Part shown: in pieces, positions 1 through 7,487 of the stretch
How positions within the stretch are numbered: position 1 is the first letter of the stretch
Layout: each line of letters opens with the position of its first letter
Source of the DNA: an uncultured Oscillospiraceae bacterium
GTDB taxonomy: Bacteria; Bacillota; Clostridia; Oscillospirales; Oscillospiraceae
Length of the DNA: 12,236 bases
Assembly (NCBI GenBank): GCA_900758955.1
Contig: CAAETL010000178.1
Location: 1-12,236, forward strand
Direction: 5' to 3'
Notes under the pieces: generated by a model
Told to the model about the DNA's origin: nothing
Database searches by the model: none
What the model saw: the letters and a program-made list of their open reading frames with translations, nothing else
Made by a program: the position numbers and the translations under genes

Positions 1-3
1 CGG

Positions 4-9
4 TATACT
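4..9 (+). promoter_or_regulatory. possible -10 box for the first operon
   Basis: TATACT matches five of six positions of the sigma-A -10 consensus and lies about 115 nt before the first start codon. The matching -35 box would fall to the left of the window, so the promoter cannot be confirmed. If it is used, transcription would start near position 15 and the leader would contain the stem described at 22-69. Confidence 0.3.
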
Positions 10-21
10 GCAAGTAGAAAA

Positions 22-69
22 GAGAGGACCCCGGACAAAGATGAGAGCCGGTCCAAACCCGGGCCTCTC
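22..69 (+). promoter_or_regulatory. imperfect stem-loop in the leader of the first symporter gene
   Basis: GAGAGG at 22-27 pairs with CCTCTC at 64-69. After a one-base bulge, CCC at 29-31 pairs with GGG at 61-63, and GGAC at 33-36 pairs with GTCC at 51-54. No T-run follows, so this is not an ordinary intrinsic terminator. It could be a leader structure or simply a chance fold in GC-rich DNA. I do not recognise a known riboswitch. Confidence 0.3.
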
Positions 70-125
70 GCAAAGCGGCAAGATTCGATTCTTGTGTAAT
101 CCCCAAAAGACAGGAGGAAAGAGAA

Positions 126-1643
126 ATGGAAAGAATGATTTTCACCTTTATCGGCGTGGCCATCTTCATTGTCCTTTGCTGGATGCTGGCCATCTTCTAC
201 TCCAAGAAAACCACCAATCTGGATCAGTACTTAGTCTCCGGCCGGGCGGTCGGCTTCTGGGTTCTTATCGGCTCCTGGATCGGCGGTATCATCGGCGGCT
301 CCTCCATTGCCGGCTTTATGGGATACGGCTGGGAGTGGGGCGCGGTGCGGTATTTCTCCATTATGCCGGCCTGCGTGTTCCTCATCATTTTTGTGCTGCT
401 GTTTGCCAAGCGGCTTTCCATCCTGGGCGCCAAGTATCATCTGGTGTCCATTCCGGACTTCTTGGCTCTGCGGTTCGGCGATCCCATTCGGGTTCCCTCG
501 GTGCTCTTCGTCTTCTTCCGGATGGGGTTTATCGTGGGTCTTCAAATCATGGCGCTGGGTCTGATTTTTAAGACCGGTTTCGGCGTTTCCCTGGCCGTGG
601 GAATGGGGATCGGCGCGTTGGTGCTGGTGGGATACGTGGCCATTGGCGGCATGATGGCGTCCATCGTGGTGGAATGGTTCCAATCCCTCCTTCAGAGCAT
701 CGTGATGGTGAGCGTGGCGCTCATCGGTATGTGGATGGTCTCCGGCGGCAATATTTTCGAGGCCTATGCTGTGGCCCAGCAGACCATGGCGGGGGTGGAG
801 GGCTTCAGCTTTAACCCCTTTGATCTGCCGGTGAACATGATTATCAACTACTTCATCTGTATGGGCTTTTATTACCTGGCCGACCAATGGGCGTTCCAGC
901 GCATCTTCGCCGCTTCCAAGCCAGATGTGGCTTTTAAGTGCCTGACCTGGGGTAACATCATCGCTATCTTCTTCACCACCCTGCCCTTCCTCAGCGGAAT
1001 TATGCTCCGGGCCGGGGCGGAGATGGGCGTGATCGCCATCCCGCTGGATATTGCGCGGGACTCCGTGTTTTTCCACTTTGTCATCAATGTTCTGCCCATG
1101 GGCGTGGGCGTGGTGTTCCTGGTCTGCTACATGGCGGCGGTGCTCTCCTGCGGCTCGGCGTTTCTCATGGGCGGCGCGCCTCTTATTGTCCGTGATGTGT
1201 ACCAGTCCTTTATCAACAAAAACGCCGACCAGAAAAAGCTGGTGAAGGTGGGACGCATCGGTGTGGTGATTGTGGCGGTATTCGGCATTGTGGGGGCCTT
1301 CGCCATCCCCGACCTTGTGGTGCTCTTCAACATGGGCAACGTGTTCACCGCCTGCGGCGTGCTGATTCCGGTGCTGGCAGCCTTCTTCTGGAAGCGGGCC
1401 ACCAGTCGCGGCGGCATTATGGCCTGCTGGGTGGGCGGCCTGAGCGGACTGGGCACCTGCATCTGGTCGCTTATGAACGGCGGCGACTACATGCTGCTGC
1501 CCAACGGCTTCCCGGTCATTTTGGTGGGCCTCATCAGCTCGCTCTTGGCGCTGGTGGTGTTCAGCCTTACGCAGAAACCCGATCCGGACGAGGTGATTAA
1601 CACCACACTGTATTCCAAACTCAGCGTCACGGAAGAGGAGTAA
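126..1643 (+). CDS. sodium:solute symporter family (SSS) transporter
   Basis: The 505-aa product is an integral membrane carrier with roughly 13 hydrophobic segments, the usual size and density for the SSS (SLC5-like) family. Such proteins use the sodium gradient to import a solute. Family-type motifs include YLVSGRAVG near residues 35-43, the glycine-rich IGGIIGGSS at 52-60, VEWFQSLLQ at 182-190, and DQWAFQRIFAASKPDVAFK at 253-271. A segment around 336-360 (MAAVLSCGSAFLMGG...RDVYQSF) corresponds to the region that carries the sodium-site serines in the family. The start at ATG 126 is supported by AGGAGGAAA at 112-120. The gene heads a run of four closely spaced genes and is followed after 31 nt by a 44-aa membrane peptide. 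The substrate is unknown. The linked amidohydrolase suggests an amide or related organic compound, which is inference. Confidence 0.93.
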   Translation: MERMIFTFIGVAIFIVLCWMLAIFYSKKTTNLDQYLVSGRAVGFWVLIGSWIGGIIGGSSIAGFMGYGWEWGAVRYFSIMPACVFLIIFVLLFAKRLSILGAKYHLVSIPDFLALRFGDPIRVPSVLFVFFRMGFIVGLQIMALGLIFKTGFGVSLAVGMGIGALVLVGYVAIGGMMASIVVEWFQSLLQSIVMVSVALIGMWMVSGGNIFEAYAVAQQTMAGVEGFSFNPFDLPVNMIINYFICMGFYYLADQWAFQRIFAASKPDVAFKCLTWGNIIAIFFTTLPFLSGIMLRAGAEMGVIAIPLDIARDSVFFHFVINVLPMGVGVVFLVCYMAAVLSCGSAFLMGGAPLIVRDVYQSFINKNADQKKLVKVGRIGVVIVAVFGIVGAFAIPDLVVLFNMGNVFTACGVLIPVLAAFFWKRATSRGGIMACWVGGLSGLGTCIWSLMNGGDYMLLPNGFPVILVGLISSLLALVVFSLTQKPDPDEVINTTLYSKLSVTEEE

Positions 1644-1674
1644 ACCGTCTGTTTTCGAAAAGGAGGAACCTGGT

Positions 1675-1809
1675 ATGTTGATTCTGTTTTATCTCTCCCT
1701 GGTTGTAGCAATTGGAACCATTTTTGTGGTCGCTATCAAGGGATTTCTGGAACTGATGGCCCCCATCCGGGCGGCCAAGCGGGAGGCGAAGGAAAAAGAG
1801 CAGTCCTGA
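1675..1809 (+). CDS. 44-aa single-pass membrane peptide, possible symporter accessory subunit
   Basis: A short frame with a near-ideal ribosome binding site (AGGAGG at 1661-1666, 8 nt before ATG 1675) encodes 44 residues ending at TGA 1807-1809. Residues 2-25 are strongly hydrophobic (LILFYLSLVVAIGTIFVVAI...). The tail is highly charged, with PIRAAKREAKEKEQS at the C-terminus. This architecture, one membrane helix plus a charged cytoplasmic tail, fits a small accessory or stabilising subunit. Small partners are known next to several secondary transporters, such as the small proteins paired with NSS or PanF-type carriers. It sits 31 nt behind the symporter gene and 54 nt before the next start. 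The accessory role is inferred from position and shape; I recognise no named family. Confidence 0.8.
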   Translation: MLILFYLSLVVAIGTIFVVAIKGFLELMAPIRAAKREAKEKEQS

Positions 1810-1863
1810 CCCATGGACACCCCGCCAGATGCCATCCTGAATCAGAGGAATGGAGGAGACGTT

Positions 1864-2448
1864 ATGAGACAACAGAGCATTCGTAAGGCGGATATCATTC
1901 ACCCCTATTTTACTGAGGAGACCGCCAAGGAGAGCGTGGAAAAAAAGAAAAAGTTTCGACCCTGGCAAAAGGAGGTTCGGTGGATCTCCTCCATCCCTCT
2001 CTATATTCCGTTCTGGCTGGTGGATGTGGAGATGGAGCTGAAGGACCCCAGAGGGCGCAAGCAACGACTCACCAGTCAGGTCTGTAAAATCTATACCATT
2101 TTGGTCAACGGGCTGACCAACCGGGGCCTCACCGTGCGGGGCGATCTGATTACCCAACGGGGGGAGGCCCAGGGCATCTATCTGGATGACGTGGTGGAGA
2201 AAAAAGATGTGCGGGAAACCGCCCGGCTGGAGGCTCTGGCCGGCAGTAAGCGGATGATAAATCCCCCGCCCCACCGGGTGTTGGAAGGGATGCGCCTGGT
2301 CTATTATCCCCTGGCCCTGGTCAAGCTCTCCGTGGGGGGCAAGGAGGAAATACAGGTATTTGATTACTACCGGGGCGGCATCGACAAGTACATGATGCGG
2401 TATCTGCGCCTGAAGGAAAAGATGGAACAAAAAGAAAAACCGGCCTGA
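1864..2448 (+). CDS. unrecognised 194-aa protein in the symporter/amidohydrolase operon
   Basis: I chose ATG 1864 because GGAGG lies 7 nt upstream at 1852-1856. The in-frame ATG at 1813 has no ribosome binding site and would overlap the preceding terminal codons awkwardly. The product has no signal peptide and no clear membrane helix. It has a lysine-rich N-terminal section (EKKKKFRPWQKEV) and two similar-looking hydrophobic strands, SIPLYIPFWLVDVEM near 42-56 and MRLVYYPLALVKLS near 144-157. The second precedes a VFDYYRGG turn. The repeated aromatic-proline strand pattern hints at a two-lobed beta-rich fold. I do not recognise the family. The spacing (54 nt before, 36 nt after) places it in the same transcription unit as the amidohydrolase, so a role in handling that substrate is possible but unproven. 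Confidence 0.85.
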   Translation: MRQQSIRKADIIHPYFTEETAKESVEKKKKFRPWQKEVRWISSIPLYIPFWLVDVEMELKDPRGRKQRLTSQVCKIYTILVNGLTNRGLTVRGDLITQRGEAQGIYLDDVVEKKDVRETARLEALAGSKRMINPPPHRVLEGMRLVYYPLALVKLSVGGKEEIQVFDYYRGGIDKYMMRYLRLKEKMEQKEKPA

Positions 2449-2484
2449 TTTCAAACCGGCCGGCGCGGCCAAAGGAGGATTCAT

Positions 2485-4083
2485 ATGTTCTATGCGGAAA
2501 CAGTTTTCGTCAACGGCAATATCATCACCATGGACCCCGCCTGTCCCCGGGCCCAGGCAGTGGCCGTCTATGGCGACCGGATTCTGGGAGTGGGGACGCG
2601 GGAGGAGTTGGAGACCATCATCGGTCCCACTACCCGGGTGATCGACCTGGAGGGACACACTATGGTCCCAGGCTTTAACGACGCCCACGGTCATCTGCTG
2701 CAGTATGGGCAGGATTCCCTCACCCTGGAAGTCACCCCGGAGCGTTGCCCCAACATCCAGGTGATGAAACAAAAAATCGCCGAACGGGCGGCCCAGCTCT
2801 CCCCCGGCGAGTGGCTGCTGGGCTACGGCTGGGACGAGAGCCGCATGGAGGACGGCCACGCCCCCAACGTGGAGGACCTCACCGAGGCCGCCCCCCAGAA
2901 CCCGCTGATGCTGATCCGCACCTGCTACCACATGGTGGCGGTGAACAAAATGGCCTTGGAACTGGGCGGTATTACTGACAGCACCCCCGACCCGGAGGGG
3001 GGAAAGATCGTCCGGGATCAGGCGGGGATCCCCACTGGCCTGCTCCAGGATAACGCCCAGGACTTTGTAAAAAATATCATTCCGCCCATGACGAAGGACA
3101 AGCTGAAACAATGCATTGCCAATGCGTCCAAGCTATACAACAAGCAGGGCATCACCAGTACCTGCGACGCAGGGTACTTGGGGGGAATCGACTGTGAAAT
3201 TCCCGGCTGGTGCGAGGCGGCGGTGGAGGGACTGCTTACGGTGCGGACCAGCACGCTGATGCTCCCCGAGACTGCCTCCAAAATTACGGAACTGGGCATT
3301 CCCAGCCACTTCGGCAACGACATGTTCCGGTTTGGCTGCGTGAAATACATTATGGACGGGTCCATGGGCGGGGGCACCGCCGGCATGAGCGAGCCCTACT
3401 TGCAGCCCCACCTGGGCACGGGCCTCATTTACATGGAGCAGGAGGAGCTGAACGAAAAGGTGAAGGCGGCCCACGACGCGGGGTATCAGATTTCCATCCA
3501 CGGCATTGGGGACAAGACCATCGACCGGATTCTGACGGCCTTTGAGGCGGCCCTTGCCGCCAATCCCCGACCCAACCACCGCCATCGGATTGAGCACGCC
3601 TCCATGGCCTATCCCCATCTGCTGGACCGGGCCAAGGCCCTGGGCCTGACGCTGAACATGAACCCGGGATTCCTGTACTACCTGGGCATCGCCCATATCG
3701 CCAATATCGGCGACAAGGTGGCCTATGAATTCCCCATGAAAACCGCTATGGAAAAGGGCATTGTGGTCTCCGCGGGCAGCGACCGGCCGGTGATTGACGG
3801 TCACCCCAAGTACAGCCTTTTCGCCATGACCCAGCGGGACACCATCGCCGGGCAGGACTGCGGCAAGGCCGAGTGCCTCACCATGGAGCAGGCCCTCTAC
3901 ACCTATACCGTCGCCGGAGCCTATCAGACCTTTGAGGAGGACAAGAAGGGCATGATTCGGCCCGGTATGCTGGCTGACTTCGCCGTACTCTCTCTGGACC
4001 CCACGGCGGGGACGCCCCAGAAGATTCTGGACATGGAGGTGCTGATGACCATTCTGGGCGGCCAAATTGTCTTTACAGCCTAA
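2485..4083 (+). CDS. YtcJ/NfdA-type metal-dependent amidohydrolase (amidohydrolase family 3)
   Basis: The 532-aa product has the layout of the YtcJ / N-substituted formamide deformylase branch of the amidohydrolase superfamily. An N-terminal beta-sandwich half (AETVFVNGNIITMDP...) leads into the metal-binding DAHGH at 66-70. VKYIMDGSMGG at 286-296 contains the family lysine K287. SIHGIGD at 337-343, HRIEHA at 367-372 and SAGSDRPV at 429-436 supply further histidine and aspartate ligands, with D433 as the likely catalytic aspartate. The C-terminus (MIRPGMLADFAVLS) returns to the sandwich domain, as is usual. No signal peptide is visible, so it should act in the cytoplasm, hydrolysing an amide or similar C-N bond of an imported compound. 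AAAGGAGG at 2471-2478 lies 6 nt before the start. It is the last gene of the first operon. The exact substrate cannot be predicted, since this branch is chemically diverse. Confidence 0.92.
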   Translation: MFYAETVFVNGNIITMDPACPRAQAVAVYGDRILGVGTREELETIIGPTTRVIDLEGHTMVPGFNDAHGHLLQYGQDSLTLEVTPERCPNIQVMKQKIAERAAQLSPGEWLLGYGWDESRMEDGHAPNVEDLTEAAPQNPLMLIRTCYHMVAVNKMALELGGITDSTPDPEGGKIVRDQAGIPTGLLQDNAQDFVKNIIPPMTKDKLKQCIANASKLYNKQGITSTCDAGYLGGIDCEIPGWCEAAVEGLLTVRTSTLMLPETASKITELGIPSHFGNDMFRFGCVKYIMDGSMGGGTAGMSEPYLQPHLGTGLIYMEQEELNEKVKAAHDAGYQISIHGIGDKTIDRILTAFEAALAANPRPNHRHRIEHASMAYPHLLDRAKALGLTLNMNPGFLYYLGIAHIANIGDKVAYEFPMKTAMEKGIVVSAGSDRPVIDGHPKYSLFAMTQRDTIAGQDCGKAECLTMEQALYTYTVAGAYQTFEEDKKGMIRPGMLADFAVLSLDPTAGTPQKILDMEVLMTILGGQIVFTA

Positions 4084-4143
4084 TTGAACGGCAGACACAA
4101 TCCTCATGGGATTGATGACTCATACTCTTATCTCTCCGCGACG

Positions 4144-4169
4144 AATCCGGATGCATCTGCCTCCGGATT
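4144..4169 (+). promoter_or_regulatory. 8-bp inverted repeat between the two operons
   Basis: AATCCGGA at 4144-4151 and TCCGGATT at 4162-4169 form a perfect 8-bp stem with a 10-nt loop. It lies 60 nt behind the amidohydrolase stop and 55 nt before the promoter of the regulator gene. No U-tract follows, so a strong intrinsic terminator is unlikely. A weak terminator, or an operator for the adjacent LuxR-type protein, is possible. Confidence 0.35.
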
Positions 4170-4223
4170 TGTCACGTGGAGGGACATGGAAACATTTGGA
4201 CCGCCTGTTGTCGAATTTTGTCA

Positions 4224-4252
4224 TTTGCAGGGAAAGTTTGGACATGTATAAT
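4224..4252 (+). promoter_or_regulatory. sigma-A type promoter for the regulator/symporter operon
   Basis: TTTGCA at 4224-4229 is separated by 17 bp from a perfect TATAAT at 4247-4252. Transcription would begin near 4259, leaving a leader of about 95 nt before the LuxR-type gene. This is the best promoter in the left half of the window. It suggests that the second operon is transcribed independently of the first. Confidence 0.65.
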
Positions 4253-4352
4253 AGGAGTATCTCCGCTGCCGACTGCTGCCGACCGGGTAAGGAACGTAAG
4301 GGAGGCGCTTTTCTGCGTGCAGAGAGCGTTTTGAGGAGAAGCGAGGTGGAGT

Positions 4353-5573
4353 ATGGACCAGCCGCTGACCACATCGGAACTGAATATCGTGATGGACATC
4401 ACCTTTTTGTTCAACTCAATGTTGGACCTGAAACTGCTGTCCCAGCGGTTTTTGCAAATGCTGGGCAAGTTGGTTCCCTATGAAAAGGCAGCGGTCCTGC
4501 TGTACCATGGCGCCCGGCGCGCCTTTTTTCCCTGCGCGGAGATCCGGTGCGACAAGACGCTGATCCGTGACTATATCGACCGGTATTCTTCTATGGACTA
4601 CTTGGGCTGGCTCATCAGTCAGCCCGATTTGGAGGCCTTTCGTGAAAGCGACAAAATCAGTCCCGAAGAGCGGGAGAAAACCCGCTTTTATTCTGGATTT
4701 TTAAAGGCCCACGAGATCCACTCCCGCCTAATCATGAACATGGAGTCCAGCGAGGGCAGCCTGTTGGGCGTGGTGTTTCTGTTCCGCTCCAGCGTCATGG
4801 CGGATTTCTCCCCCCGAGAGGTGAAAATCTGCCAGCTTCTGCGCCCCCACCTGGGGGTATCGGTGGAGCATGCCATCCGCTTTGAGGAACTGAAACAGCG
4901 GGGCGACCTGGCCCAACGGGTCTACCACGACATCACAGACGTCATGATGATTTTAAACAGCGACCTCAGCATCACCTACAGCAACCTGCAGGCGGAAAAA
5001 TACCTGGAGGACCTGCGGGGGGAGCCGGGCCGGTACAACGAATTTCTCTCCGCCATTCGAAACGGCTGTTTGGAGCTGCGGGATCAGTACACCGCCCAGC
5101 GGCGACAGGGGCCGCCCAGCACCCGGGAGGTGCCGTTGGGGGGCGGCACGGCCAAAATCAGCATGATTGTGACCGAGACCATCCCCGCGGAACAGCCTTA
5201 CGAATTTGTCATTGTGTTTTCCAAGCCGCCGCTGGTGAGCGCGCCGGCGTCGCCCCCGCCCACGGCGCCGACGGAAAAGGGTGCCGCGGAGGACCATCAC
5301 GCCGGCTTTTTTCACACCCTGGGCAAGCAGTACAGCCTGACCAAGCGGGAAGTGAAAATTATGGAACTGGCCATTGAGGGACTGGAAAACCAGGAGATCG
5401 CCCAGCAGCTTCACATCAGCCTGTTTACCGTCAAATCCCACTTTCAAAACGGGTATGCCAAGCTGGGGGTGAAAAGCCGGCAAGAGCTGTTTTTGGTCTA
5501 CATGAAATACGTGGTATCGGAAGAGTTCCGAAAAGAATTTCAATCTCAATCGAGAAAGGATGAGTTCTGGTGA
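4353..5573 (+). CDS. LuxR-type transcription regulator with large N-terminal sensor region
   Basis: The 406-aa product ends in a clear LuxR/GerE helix-turn-helix at about residues 328-385: LTKREVKIMELAIEGLENQ, then EIAQQLHISLFTVKSHF and KLGVKSRQEL. There is no phospho-acceptor receiver domain. Residues 15-180 have the alternating pattern of a GAF-like ligand-sensing domain (VPYEKAAVLLYHG, LLGVVFLFRSSVMADFSPREVKI). Residues 185-290 resemble a PAS-like domain (DVMMILNSDLSITYSN). A Pro/Ala linker at 291-312 joins them to the DNA-binding end. The GAF and PAS calls rest on pattern and are tentative. ATG 4353 has a closely spaced AGGTGG (4344-4349), weaker than the neighbouring sites. The stop overlaps the next start (GTGA), so the regulator is co-translated with the transporter genes and probably controls them in response to the solute or a metabolite. 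Confidence 0.9.
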   Translation: MDQPLTTSELNIVMDITFLFNSMLDLKLLSQRFLQMLGKLVPYEKAAVLLYHGARRAFFPCAEIRCDKTLIRDYIDRYSSMDYLGWLISQPDLEAFRESDKISPEEREKTRFYSGFLKAHEIHSRLIMNMESSEGSLLGVVFLFRSSVMADFSPREVKICQLLRPHLGVSVEHAIRFEELKQRGDLAQRVYHDITDVMMILNSDLSITYSNLQAEKYLEDLRGEPGRYNEFLSAIRNGCLELRDQYTAQRRQGPPSTREVPLGGGTAKISMIVTETIPAEQPYEFVIVFSKPPLVSAPASPPPTAPTEKGAAEDHHAGFFHTLGKQYSLTKREVKIMELAIEGLENQEIAQQLHISLFTVKSHFQNGYAKLGVKSRQELFLVYMKYVVSEEFRKEFQSQSRKDEFW

Positions 5574-5779
5574 TTGTAGTGGTCGTTTTAGCCGTGGGGA
5601 CGGTGACCGTAGCCGCAGCCGCCAGCCTGTGGATTCTGCATAAGGATTATCTTCCGCTTCTGGATGAACTGGAACGAGCGAAGCAGACGATGGACGCCAT
5701 GAAAAAAAACGAGACGGTAATTGAGCAGGACGGGCGGGGGGAGCCTGACGAATCGAAAAAAAGGGAGGGACAGCCATGA
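5570..5779 (+). CDS. 69-aa single-pass membrane protein between regulator and symporter
   Basis: The GTG start at 5570 overlaps the regulator stop by four bases, with AAAGGA at 5555-5560 nine bases upstream. The TGA at 5777-5779 overlaps the ATG of the following symporter, so all three genes are translationally coupled. Residues 2-23 form one membrane helix (IVVVVLAVGTVTVAAAASLWIL). The rest is a charged, probably coiled tail (LLDELERAKQTMDAMKKNE...). It is not similar in sequence to the 44-aa peptide at 1675-1809, but it has the same plan of one helix plus charged tail and the same pairing with an SSS carrier. An accessory or regulatory subunit of the symporter is the natural inference; no named family is recognised. 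Confidence 0.8.
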   Translation: MIVVVVLAVGTVTVAAAASLWILHKDYLPLLDELERAKQTMDAMKKNETVIEQDGRGEPDESKKREGQP

Positions 5780-7377
5780 ACAGCGTAACCATTACCATGT
5801 TGGTCATGCTGGTTGTGTTCGGTGTGGTGGGGCTTTGCATGGCGCGGATGATCCGCAACGGGGACAGCTTCTACATCATGGAGGAAAAGGCCCCTACCCT
5901 GTTTTTGGTGTGCGGCATCTGTATGTCCTATATCAGCGCGGTTACCATGAATTCCGGCCCCGGGGTCTGCTATGAGCAGGGACCGCTGGTCCTTTTGACC
6001 ACGGCCCAGCCCGGCGCCTGGCTGGGAATGATCGTGGCGATTTTGTTTATCGGCCGCAAGATGAAATCCATTGGCTGCTATACCCTGCCCGATTATTTTA
6101 CCAAACGATTTTCTGATAATAACGTCACCTTTTTGGCGGTCATCATTATGGCGCTGGGGCTGGAACTGTACGGCGTGGGTCAGCTCATGTCCATCAGCAG
6201 CGTGCTCAGTGAGGTGACGGGACTCTCCTATGAATGCCTTGTGGTGATCTTTACCCTGGCGGTAATGAGCTTTTGCGTGCCCGGGGGCACCTGGGGCGTG
6301 ATGATGACGGAGACCTGTATGTTTGCAGTGGTGTTCGTCACTGCTCTGGTGGTCTGTCCGGTGGTCCTGCACAACATCATGCCCCAAGCCATTGAGAACC
6401 TGCCCCGGGAATTTTGGCAGGCGGGGGGAATTGAACAAAATCCCATGAGCTTCAGCGTCTCCCAGTTTTTCTTATGGTTTATGTTTTTTGCCGGGTCCCC
6501 GGTGATTATCACCCGGGTGTTTCCGGCGAAAAACGACTTTGCCGTGTGCAAAGCCTGTGTCATCAGCGTGGCCCTCATCGCGCTGATCGCCACAATGACC
6601 TATTTGACCGCGGGCATGATGCGTGGGGTAGACCCCAATATTGTTCCGCCGGACAGGGTGATGCTGACGGCTTTTGTGGAGTATGCGCCCATGGCGCTGG
6701 GACTGGTGGGGGTCATGGGGATTATCACCGCCTCCACCTCCACCGCGGCCGTGGTGTTCAGTTTAACGGGCTTTGCCGTCTCCCGGGACCTCTACGGGGT
6801 ACTCAACCAGGATAAGCCGGAGGCGAAAAATTCGGTGGGCCGGGCGCGGCTGGTGCAGTTTTTTGTCATTGCCCTGGGGGGGATGATCGCCTATTTTCAG
6901 CCGGCCAGCATTTTTGATATCTCTGTGTTTGTCTGCGGCATTTTCGCGGCCAGTTGGCTGCCCGCCATTCTACTGGGGCTCGTGTGGAAGCGGTTTAGTT
7001 CCGCCGGGGCCTTTTACGGAATGCTGACCGGCATCTCCGCGCTGGTAATTTTACAGTTTTTGATTCACTTCCGAGGCGTGGTCCTGCCCGCCACGCTGAA
7101 CCAGTATATCGTCAGCGTGGCCCTGTCCATTCTGGTGTCCGTAGTGGTCAGCCTATGCACCCCTTCCAGCGGGGTGGACGCGGTGAACCACTACCGCATT
7201 CAGAATGCGCTGCCCTCGGATATGGTGTTTACCGCGGTGCGTAAATCCCCCAAGGCCCTGCCCCGCATCTGCCGGGAGTATCGGATGGCCCGGCGGGTGA
7301 TCCTGGCCACGGCAGTGTTGTTTCTCCTGATCTGTATTGGGCTGGTTCTGCTCAGCGGCGGCGTCTTCCACCGGTAG
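5776..7377 (+). CDS. second sodium:solute symporter family (SSS) transporter
   Basis: The 533-aa product is a multi-spanning membrane protein of SSS-family size, only distantly similar to the symporter at 126-1643. Visible family features are an N-terminal helix followed by GDSFYIMEEKAP, the SYISAVTMNSGPG unwound-helix region near 51-63, FAGSPVIITRVFPAKN near 238-253, and GIITASTSTAAVVFSLTGF near 315-333. The last is rich in Ser/Thr where the family binds sodium, and is followed by AVSRDLYG. The C-terminal extension from about 465 is basic and cytoplasmic before a last hydrophobic helix at 507-527. The strong GGGAGGGA at 5763-5770 and the ATGA overlap fix the start at 5776. Having two SSS carriers beside one amidohydrolase suggests uptake of two related solutes, or exchange of substrate and product. 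The substrate is unknown. Confidence 0.92.
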   Translation: MNSVTITMLVMLVVFGVVGLCMARMIRNGDSFYIMEEKAPTLFLVCGICMSYISAVTMNSGPGVCYEQGPLVLLTTAQPGAWLGMIVAILFIGRKMKSIGCYTLPDYFTKRFSDNNVTFLAVIIMALGLELYGVGQLMSISSVLSEVTGLSYECLVVIFTLAVMSFCVPGGTWGVMMTETCMFAVVFVTALVVCPVVLHNIMPQAIENLPREFWQAGGIEQNPMSFSVSQFFLWFMFFAGSPVIITRVFPAKNDFAVCKACVISVALIALIATMTYLTAGMMRGVDPNIVPPDRVMLTAFVEYAPMALGLVGVMGIITASTSTAAVVFSLTGFAVSRDLYGVLNQDKPEAKNSVGRARLVQFFVIALGGMIAYFQPASIFDISVFVCGIFAASWLPAILLGLVWKRFSSAGAFYGMLTGISALVILQFLIHFRGVVLPATLNQYIVSVALSILVSVVVSLCTPSSGVDAVNHYRIQNALPSDMVFTAVRKSPKALPRICREYRMARRVILATAVLFLLICIGLVLLSGGVFHR

Positions 7378-7487
7378 GGACAGAGTCCGGCCAGACAGTC
7401 GAACAGAGCGATCCCCGTAGGTCCCAATCCCAGGCATGCTTGTCCCCTCCTCTGGATATACATGGTAGGAAGAAGGGGGCGCATACC

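Noticed and set aside
1813..1863. Upstream ATG for the 194-aa protein
   Set aside because: No ribosome binding site precedes it, whereas GGAGG is correctly placed before ATG 1864.
1627..3111. 494-codon open frame on the - strand
   Set aside because: It lies antisense to three well-supported + strand genes, is rich in His/Gln/Gly as expected for a shadow of GC-rich coding sequence, and has no ribosome binding site.
4218..4223. TTGTCA as -35 box of the regulator promoter
   Set aside because: The distance to TATAAT would be 23 bp. TTTGCA at 4224-4229 gives 17 bp.
4106..4483. 125-codon + strand frame between the operons
   Set aside because: It runs through the promoter and leader of the regulator and overlaps its coding start in another frame. 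No ribosome binding site or recognisable sequence.
4953..5858. 301-codon - strand frame over the regulator
   Set aside because: It has an arginine/proline-rich shadow composition opposite a clear LuxR-type gene.
7440..7487. TTG start extending the recombinase by 16 residues
   Set aside because: The family characteristically starts near MDIYEIR, and the extra residues have no support. ATG 7488 has a purine-rich site upstream.
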